The notes under the pieces: model-generated
The model's input: only the letters and a program-made list of their open reading frames with translations
Database searches by the model: none
Told to the model about the DNA's origin: nothing
Part shown: piece after piece, positions 57,700-64,000 of the stretch
Layout of the letters: each line of letters begins with the position of its first letter
How positions within the stretch are numbered: the first letter of the stretch is position 1
Translations under genes and position numbers: made by a program
Source of the DNA: Bufo bufo
Taxonomy: Eukaryota > Chordata > Amphibia > Anura > Bufonidae
NCBI RefSeq assembly: GCF_905171765.1
Contig: NC_053390.1
Span: 501,433,336 to 501,497,335, forward strand
Length of the DNA stretch: 64,000 bases
Direction: 5' to 3'

Positions 57700-58558
57700 G
57701 AAATAAAAACTTCCATGAACTCACTATGCCCATCAAGAAATACCTTGGGGTGTCTTTTTTCCAAAATGGGGTCACTTGTGGTGTAGTTATACTGCCCTGG
57801 CATTTTAGGGGCCCTAATGTCTGGGAAGTAGTTTGAAATAAAAATGTGTAAAAAAATGCCCTGTGAAATCCAAAAGGTGCTCGTTGGAATGTGGGCCCAT
57901 TTGCCCACCTAGGCTGCAAAAAAGTGTCACACATCTGGTATCGCCGTACTTAGGAGAAGTTGGGAAATGTGTTTTGGGGTGTCTTTTTACATATACCCAT
58001 GCTGGGTGAGAGAAATATCTCGGCAAAAGACAACTTTTCCCATTTTTTTATACAAAGTTGACATTTGACCGAGATATTTCATTTGTGGGGGTTTTCTACT
58101 GTCTGGGCATTGTAGAACCTCAGGAAACATGACAGGTGCTCAGAAAGTCAGAGCTGCTTCAAAAAGCGGAAATTCACATTTTTGTACCATAGTTTGTAAA
58201 CGCTATAACTTTTACCCAAACCATTTTTTTTTTACCCAAACATTTTTTTTTAATCAAAGACATTTAGAACAATACATTTTGAGAAAAATTTATATATGGA
58301 TGTCGTTTTTTTAAAAAAAATTTACAACTGAAAGTGAAAAATTGTCATTTTTTTGCAAAAAAATCGTTAAATTTCGATTAATAACAAAAAAAGTAAAAAT
58401 GTCAGCAGCAATGAAATACCACCAAATAAAAGCTCTATTAGTGAGAAGAAAAGGAGGTAAAATTCATTTGGGTGGTAAGTTGCATGACCGAGCAATAAAC
58501 GGTGAAAGTAGTGTAGTGCAGTAGTGTAAAAAGTGGCCTGGTCATTAAGGGTGTTTAA
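57700..58558 (+). other. 3' half of piggyBac F after the Gypsy insertion
   Basis: No gene. 57700-58075 corresponds to the direct arm of E (29740-30095). It then jumps at GAGATATTTCATTTGTGG to the equivalent of E 30599, so the inverted arm and the tip are deleted. 58080-58554 matches E 30599-31075 closely, up to the TTAA at 58555-58558. Confidence 0.75.
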
Positions 58559-59120
58559 AGCGAACCTTTCACCTGGATTTCACTTAATAAACTATCAAAA
58601 GTACGTTATAGATCATCCTCATTGTGTTAGCACACAGTCTTGTCCCGCTTTTCTGGCATGTATATGCATGGAAAAATCGCTTTATAAAGTACTCTTCTCC
58701 AGCTCCACAAGTCACGGTAGAAGTCAAGGGGGTAGCCCTTCCCTCACTCCAGGCTGTAACTCCCCTGCCCTAACCCCGCCTCTATGCAGTCTAATTGACA
58801 CCCGGCTCAGTCGCCGGGACCGCGCTTGTACAGGCGGCGCATGCGCCGTCGGACTCAAGCGCGATCCTGTAACTGAATCGCGCATGCGCCGTCCCCGATG
58901 CCTGCCTGTCTTCTCTTCCTCACGCGCGATTCAGTTACAAGGGCTACCCCCTTGACTTCTACCGTGACTTGTGGAGCTGGAGAAGAGTACTTTATAAAGC
59001 GATTTTTCCATGCATATACATGCCAGAAAAGCGGGACAAGACCGTGTGCTAACACAATGAGGATGATCTATAAGGTACTTTTGATAGTTTATTAAGTGAA
59101 ATCCAGGTGAAAGGTGCGTT
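58559..59120. mobile_element. MITE G, TTAA-flanked fold-back element in piggyBac F
   Basis: TTAA at 58555-58558 and 59121-59124; the ends share ACCTTTCACCTGG and continue as inverted arms of about 185 bp (CACTTAATAAACTATC, ATGTATATGCATGG and GTGACTTGTGG types) around a ~190-bp G/C-rich core. In E the same place reads GTGTTTAAGCTA with no insertion (about 31070-31081), so the empty site is known. Non-coding. Confidence 0.92.
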
Positions 59121-59434
59121 TTAAGCTAGGGGAGCTGAGGTGGTTAATAAATGACCCTCTATGTGTCTCAATGGTAACAGACAGCAAAGAAATTCTCTTT
59201 AGTGTAGGCCTACACTCTTGCAATTTAATACTTTCTGTATTTGTCCTATATTTAGTACTACAGTATATTTTGTAGGTGTTAGGTTAATTTTACACAAGCG
59301 TTATTAGTTCTGGCAGGCTGTTCCAGCAGAGAATGAGTAGTCAATGAGTAGTATCAGGATCAGACAACACAGAGTTGGTTTGTCTTTTAAAATGAAGATG
59401 CATAGTATACATAGGAACTGTAGAAATATTTTAA

Positions 59435-60008
59435 AGGGAACCTGTCCCCTGGAGTTTGGGTATAGAGCTGAGGACCTGGGCTGCTAGATGGCCGCTAGCA
59501 CGTCCGAAATATCCATTCCCCATAGCTCTTTGTGCTTTTATTGTGTCAAAAAAACGATTTTTATAGATATGTAAATGAACCTTAGATGAGTCCTGTCTCC
59601 TCCATGCTTGACAGATGAGTCCAGCATTCTCTGACTCTGAGCCCAGCCACGCCCACTGTGAAGCAGCTCAGGACCGCCATGCATCCTCCGAATGCGCAGT
59701 TCATTCCCTGAGCCTGATGCCAGCATAGGGAAGGAACACTATGTTGACAATGCGCATTACGATATTACGGCACTCTAGCTTTGTGACGTCGGGGAGCAAG
59801 GAGGAAATTCGGAGTATGTGGGGCGGTGCTGGGCTCCTTCATAGTGGGCGTGGCTGGGCGCCGGAAACGTTAGTAGCCTAATTTTCATATATATAAAAAA
59901 AAAAAAAGCAAAGAGAGCTATGGGGAATGGATATTGCGGATGTGCTAGCGGCGATCTAGAAGCCCATGTCCTCAACTCTCCACCCAAAATCCAGGTGACA
60001 GGTTCCCT
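59435..60008. mobile_element. TTAA-flanked MITE with ~100-bp inverted ends
   Basis: TTAA at 59431-59434 and 60009-60012. The ends AGGGAACCTGTC are exact inverted repeats and the similarity continues inwards (CATTCCCCATAGCTC and its complement; CGCTAGCACGTCCG and its diverged complement). 574 bp. Same style as MITE G but a different sequence. Confidence 0.88.
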
Positions 60009-60012
60009 TTAA

Positions 60013-60200
60013 TTATTGCCTAAGGTAATAATGGCATAAAAGACGATAAACGTGCCGTCCCCGCATTCAGCTACATTATTATGTTATTTTAATTTAAGAC
60101 TTGAGAAATTTTGGCTTGAGAAAGGTTTTGTGAGGGGACTGAAACGTCGCTGTGACATGTGTGAATAAAAGACACTTACCAATATAACAAGCCTACTACC
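60013..60200 (+). other. Short remnant resembling a Penelope-like end
   Basis: GGGACTGAAACGTCGCTGTG followed by ATGTGTGAATAAAAG (about 60138-60172) resembles the GAAAC-plus-AATAAA ends of Penelope-like elements. No clean CUGANGA core precedes it. This is an inference from a short motif only. Confidence 0.35.
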
Positions 60201-61654
60201 AATTAAGCATATTAGGTGATGTGCATCTCTGTAATGAGAAGGGGTGTGGTCTAATGACATCAACACCCTATATTAGGTGTGCATAATTATTAGGCAACTT
60301 CCTTTCCTTTGGCAAAATGGGTCAAAAGAAGGACTTGACAGGCTCAGAAAAGTCAAAAATAGTGATATATCTTGCAGAGGGATGCACTCTTAAAATTGCA
60401 AAGCTTCTGAAGCGTGATCATCGAACAATCAAGCGTTTCATTCAAAATAGTCAACAGGGTCGCAAGAAGCGTGTGGAAAAACCAAGGCGCAAAATAACTG
60501 CCCATGAACTGAGAAAAGTCAAGCGTGCAGCTGCCAAGATGCCACTTGCCACCAGTTTGGCCATATTTCAGAGCTGCAACATCACTGGAGTTCCCAAAAG
60601 CACAAGGTGTGCAATACTCAGAGACATGGCCAAGGTAAGAAAGGCTGAAAGACGACCACCACTGAACAAGACACACAAGCTGAAACGTCAAGACTGGGCC
60701 AAGAAATATCTCAAGACTGAATTTTCTAAGGTTTTATGGACTGATGAAATGAGAGTGAGTCTTGATGGGCCAGATGGATGGGCCCGTGGCTGGATTGGTA
60801 AAGGGCAGAGAGCTCCAGTCTGACTCAGACGCCAGCAAGGTGGAGGTGGAGTACTGGTTTGGGCTGGTATCATCAAAGATGAGCTTGTGGGGCCTTTTCG
60901 GGTTGAGGATGGAGTCAAGCTCAACTCCCAGTCCTACTGCCAGTTTCTGGAAGACACCTTCTTCAAGCAGTGGTACAGGAAGAAGTCTGCATCCTTCAAG
61001 AAAAACATGATTTTCATGCAGGACAATGCTCCATCACACGCGTCCAAGTACTCCACAGCGTGGCTGGCAAGAAAGGGTATAAAAGAAGAAAATCTAATGA
61101 CATGGCCTCCTTGTTCACCTGATCTGAACCCCATTGAGAACCTGTGGTCCATCATCAAATGTGAGATCTACAAGGAGGGAAAACAGTACACCTCTCTGAA
61201 CAGTGTCTGGGAGGCTGTGGTTGCTGCTGCACGCAATGTTGATGGTGAACAGATCAAAACACTGACAGAATCCATGGATGGCAGGCTTTTGAGTGTCCTT
61301 GCAAAGAAAGCTATATTGGTCACTGACTTGTTTTTGTTTTGTTTTTGAATGTCAGAAATGTATATTTGTGAATGTTGAGATGTTATATTGGTTTCAGTGG
61401 TAAAAATAAATAATTGAAATGGGTATATATTTGTTTTTTGTTAAGTTGCCTAATAATTATGCACAGTAATAGTCACCTGCACACACAGATATCCCCCTAA
61501 AATAGCTAAAACTAAAAACAAACTAAAAACTACTTCCAAAAATATTCAGCTTTGATATTAATGAGTTTTTTGGGTTCATTGAGAACATGGTTGTTGTTCA
61601 ATAATAAAATTAATCCTCAAAAATACAACTTGCCTAATAATTCTGCACTCCCTG
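60200..61654 (+). mobile_element. Tc1/mariner-like transposon H
   Basis: The right end CTAATAATTCTGCACTCCCTG abuts TA at 61655-61656. Inside it an additional inverted subterminal word (GCATAATTATTAGGCAAC at about 60279, complement at about 61443) frames the transposase. The left terminal repeat is missing or lost, so the left limit is approximate. The right junction is within Tc1 sequence (61655 onward), so H inserted into that Tc1 at a TA. Confidence 0.82.
60317..61348 (+). pseudogene. Tc1-like transposase of H, one in-frame stop
   Basis: 343 sense codons in one frame, broken only by TGA at 60821-60823. The start is MGQKKDLTGSEKSKIVIYLA. Helix-turn-helix part LKIAKLLKRDHRTIKRFIQN; arginine-rich hook; first aspartate VLWTDEMRVS; second aspartate FMQDNAPSHAS; glutamate [12 protein letters not shown] (DD34E type). 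The end is SVLAKKAILVTDLFLFCF. The stop is plausibly a CGA-to-TGA change. It is one nucleotide from open, but dead as it stands. Confidence 0.88.
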
Positions 61655-62940
61655 TACTTTGTTCTTTACATAGTTGAATGTGCTGACAACAAAATCACAC
61701 AAATATAAAAAAATGGAAATCAAATTTTTCAACCCATGGAGGTCTGGATTTGGAGTCACACTCAAAATTAAAGTGGAAAAACACACTACAGGCTGATCCA
61801 ACTTTGATGTAATGTCCTTAAAACAAGTCAAAATGAGGCTTAGTAGTGTGTGTGGCCTCCACGTGCCTGTATGACCTCCCTACAATGCCTCTGCATGCTC
61901 CTGATGAGGTGGCGGATGGTCTCCTGAGGGATCTCCTCCCAGACCTGGACTAAAGCATCTGCCAACTCCTGGACAGTCTGTGGTGCAACCAATATCACGT
62001 TGGTGGATAGAGCGAGACATGATGTCCCAGATGTGCTCAATTGGATTCAGGTCTGGGGAACGGGCGGGCCAGTCCATAGCATCAATGCCTTCGTCTTGCA
62101 GGAAATGCTGACACACTCCAGCCACATGAGGTCTAGCATTGTCTTGCATTGTCTTGCATTAGGAGGAACCCAGGGCCAACCGCACCAGCATATGGTCTCA
62201 CAAGGGGTCTGAGGATCTCATCTCGGTACCTAATGGCAGTCAGGCTACCTGTGGCGAGCACATGTAGGGCTGTGCGGCCCTCCAAAGAAATGCCACCCCA
62301 CACCATTACTGACCCAATGCCAAACCGGTCATGCTGGAGGATGTTGCAGGCAGCAGAACGTTCTCCACGGCGTCTCAAGACTCTGTCACGTCTGTCACAT
62401 GTTCTCAGTGTGAACCTGCTTTCATCTGTGAAGAGCACAGGGCGCCAGTGGCGAATTTGCCAATCTTGGTGTTCTCTGGCAAATGCCAAATGTCCTGCAC
62501 GGTGTTGGGCTGTAAGCACAACCTCCACCTGTGGACGTCAGGCCCTCATATCACCCTCATTGAGTCTGTTTCTGACCGTTTGAGCAGACACATGCACATT
62601 TGTGGCCTGCTGGAGGTCATTTTGCAGGGCTCTGGCAGTGCTCCTCCTGTTCCTCCTTGCACAAAGGCAGAGGTAGCGGTCCTGCTGCTGGGTTGTTGCC
62701 CTCCTACGGCCTCCTCCACGTCTCCTGATGTACTGGCCTGTCTCCTGGTAGCGCCTCCATGCTCTGGACACTACGCTGACAGACACAGCAAACCTTCTTG
62801 CCACAGCTCGCATTGATGTGCCATCCTGGATAAGCTGCACTACCTGAGCCACTTGTGTGGGTTGTAGACTCCGTCTCATGCTACCACTAAAGTAAAAGCA
62901 CTGCCAGCATTCAAAAGTGACCAAAACATCAGCCAGGAAG
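61655..62940 (-). mobile_element. Tc1-like transposon copy 3 (reverse), both ends missing
   Basis: Reverse complement of the intact copy 24041-25622 from about its base 24280 to base 25546. The transposase-proximal end is cut at 62940 by a Gypsy LTR. The other end is cut at the TA where H inserted. The outer flanks and terminal repeats are therefore absent here. Confidence 0.9.
61840..62924 (-). pseudogene. Tc1-like transposase, copy 3
   Basis: Frames on the reverse strand: 62538-62924 (N-terminal, [20 protein letters not shown]), 62133-62528 ([10 protein letters not shown], first aspartate), 61880-62149 ([12 protein letters not shown] and [14 protein letters not shown]) and 61840-62040 (C-terminus). 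Breaks: a frame change near 62530, an ~11-bp tandem slip (TGCATTGTCTT repeated, 62137-62160) and a 4-bp insertion near 61996. These are small lesions, so divergence from the intact copy is modest. Confidence 0.87.
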
Positions 62941-63437
62941 TGTCACGGCGGACGTGCACTCAGACTAACAGTTAAACCACCAACCAGGCTCTAGGCGAGA
63001 GGCAGGGGAAGGGTCACCTCCTAACTTATCCCTGACCTCTCTCCCTGCACTGCTCAGCCCACATGCAGACCTTTGTGGTAGGTATGATGTGTCCTCGTGC
63101 ATGGACTGAAACAACCTAAATTCCCTGAGATGGTGAAGAGGGGAAATAGGAGCAGCCTGCTCGCACAGAACCTGGATGGGAGAGATGACACCAAACAATC
63201 AAACAAGAAACCACACTTATCTCTCTGCGCTGGAACAGACAACCTTCCTTTCTAGCTTCCAAGACCAAAGTGATTAATATAATCCGCTCAGAGCACTGGG
63301 GTGGAGTGCTATTTAAACTCATAACCCCACCCAGTGCACCTGATGGGAGGCGGATCCAGCACAGCTCCAAAACAAAACACTAAACTCGTGCTGCTATTCT
63401 GGCCGACCTCCGCACACCGTCAGGACGGGGCATGACA
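62941..63437 (-). repeat. 3' LTR of the second Gypsy
   Basis: TGTCACGGCG...GGGGCATGACA, 497 bp with TG...CA edges. It is preceded in the sense direction by the tract whose complement is GTACCCCCCCTTCTACGGGT (63438-63457). Confidence 0.85.
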
Positions 63438-64000
63438 GTACCCCCCCTTCTACGGGTGACCTCCGGACACCCCGGACCAACCTTATCCGGATGGGACCTA
63501 TGAAAAGCCCTCACCAGTCGGCTGGCGTTGACATCTAGCGCCGGAACCCACGTCCTCTCCTCAGGTCCGTATCCCCTCCAGTGCACCAGGTACTGAAGGG
63601 AACCCCGAAGAATTATAGAGTCGAGAATCCTGGAGATCTCGAACTCCAAGTTTCCCTCGACCAGAAGAGGAGGAGGAGGCAATGGCGATGGTTCCACTGG
63701 TTTCACATATTTTTTTAGTAACGACCTGTGGAACACATCATGCATCCTCCAAGTCTGCGGTAGATCCAGCCGAAACGCTACAGGATTGAACACCGCAGAA
63801 ATTTTATACGGACCAATAAATCTTGGACCCAGTTTCCAAGATGGCACCGTCAACTTGATATTCTTAGTGGACAACCATACCAGATCACCCACACACAGGT
63901 CCGGACCAGTCACACGTCTCTTGTCAGCCATTCGTTTATACCTCTCACCCATCTTCTCCAAATTCCCTTGAATCCTCCGCCAGATTGAGGATAAGGCAGA
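63380..64000 (-). CDS. Gypsy integrase C-terminus with chromodomain (partial, open at edge)
   Basis: An open frame from the window edge to the stop at 63380, about 206 codons. It carries KMGERYKRMADKRR, DLVWLSTKNIKL, SWKLGPRFIGPYKI (the GPY-type integrase module), VFHRSLLKKYV, a proline-rich linker and the chromodomain LQYLVHWRGYGPEERTWVPA. It matches the homologous part of the Gypsy in F over its whole length. As there, the frame crosses the polypurine tract, ending 58 bp inside the LTR (RRRGGTVMPR ... ARIAARV). No lesion is visible in the part seen, but upstream sequence is not available. Confidence 0.85.
   Translation of the reverse strand, partial: SALSSIWRRIQGNLEKMGERYKRMADKRRVTGPDLCVGDLVWLSTKNIKLTVPSWKLGPRFIGPYKISAVFNPVAFRLDLPQTWRMHDVFHRSLLKKYVKPVEPSPLPPPPLLVEGNLEFEISRILDSIILRGSLQYLVHWRGYGPEERTWVPALDVNASRLVRAFHRSHPDKVGPGCPEVTRRRGGTVMPRPDGVRRSARIAARV

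Larger units (their letters stand above)
52853..57700 (-). mobile_element. Chromodomain Ty3/Gypsy element, 5'-truncated
   Basis: On the reverse strand: gag, pol (protease-RT-RNase H-integrase), chromodomain, polypurine tract, 3' LTR. The 5' LTR and primer-binding site are absent. The junction to piggyBac F at about 57695-57705 lies just upstream of the gag start, so the 5' part was lost together with some of F. The integrase plus chromodomain order is that of chromoviruses. The right edge is approximate. Confidence 0.88.
50679..59143 (+). mobile_element. piggyBac element F, interrupted copy
   Basis: TTAA flanks at 50675-50678 and 59144-59147. The left 870 bp match the left part of piggyBac E almost base for base, then the transposase. 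At 52853 a Gypsy element interrupts, and F resumes near 57700 within its 3' inverted-repeat half. Near the right end it carries MITE G (58559-59120) at a TTAA that is empty in E. Relative to E it lacks about 400 bp at the N-terminal coding region and much of the 3' arms. Confidence 0.88.
62941..64000 (-). mobile_element. Second chromodomain Gypsy element, running off the right edge
   Basis: The 3' LTR (62941-63437) is followed by the polypurine tract and the end of integrase with a chromodomain, still open at position 64000. It inserted in Tc1 copy 3; the missing Tc1 end should lie beyond the window if the insertion is complete. It is related to the Gypsy in F by protein but has a different LTR sequence. 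Confidence 0.85.

Noticed and set aside
60107..60172. Third hammerhead motif near GGGACTGAAACGTCG
   Set aside because: GAAAC is present, but no CUGANGA box or stem II precedes it at the right distance, so it was kept only as a possible Penelope-like end.

Overview
The window is a eukaryotic, vertebrate-type stretch made almost entirely of transposable elements. The mix is Tc1/mariner DNA transposons, piggyBac and many TTAA-flanked non-autonomous elements, hAT-type MITEs, CR1 LINEs, a Penelope-like element with a GIY-YIG nuclease, chromodomain Ty3/Gypsy elements and a Gmr1-like Gypsy. This points to an amphibian, most likely a frog or toad; that is inference from element content. I recognise no host protein-coding exon. 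Nearly every long reading frame is transposon-derived or an antisense or repeat artefact.

Region 1 (1-16618) is one deeply nested locus. An old TTAA-family element (copy B) ends at 16614 and probably begins left of the window. It has been split by a reverse-oriented relative (copy A, itself holding a smaller TTAA element, D), by a fold-back MITE, and by a Tc1 transposon (5395-16111). That Tc1 was hit by a 5'-truncated CR1 LINE and by a Penelope-like element, and the Penelope-like element was hit by another copy (C) of the same TTAA family. Copies A, B and C share an unusual subterminal array of near-perfect hairpins.

Region 2 (16619-25784) is a low-density stretch holding a tRNA-like sequence, MITEs, a deletion-derivative Tc1 (21221-22237) and the one apparently intact transposon of the window, a 1582-bp Tc1 (24041-25622) whose 345-residue transposase keeps its DD34E triad.

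Region 3 (25785-39390) has piggyBac copy E with a nearly complete DDD transposase and a zinc-binding tail, Tc1/mariner relics K and N, two solo-LTR-like insertions, and a Gmr1-like Gypsy fragment whose gag resembles the SCAN domain.

Region 4 (39390-50674) has a reverse-strand CR1, a Penelope-like remnant with a hammerhead-type core motif, a perfect 107-bp inverted repeat, a Tc1 relic split by a solo LTR with a clean 5-bp target duplication, and two hAT-type MITEs.

Region 5 (50675-64000) has piggyBac copy F, interrupted by a 5'-truncated chromodomain Gypsy and, near its right end, by a MITE whose empty site is preserved in copy E. It is followed by a further TTAA MITE, a mariner-like element inserted into another Tc1 copy, and a second chromodomain Gypsy running off the right edge.

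Functionally this is a record of successive insertions, not a pathway. Most coding units carry nonsense changes (several explicable as CpG-to-TpG), frameshifts or deletions. Family assignments rest on motifs and recalled family features, not on database searches.
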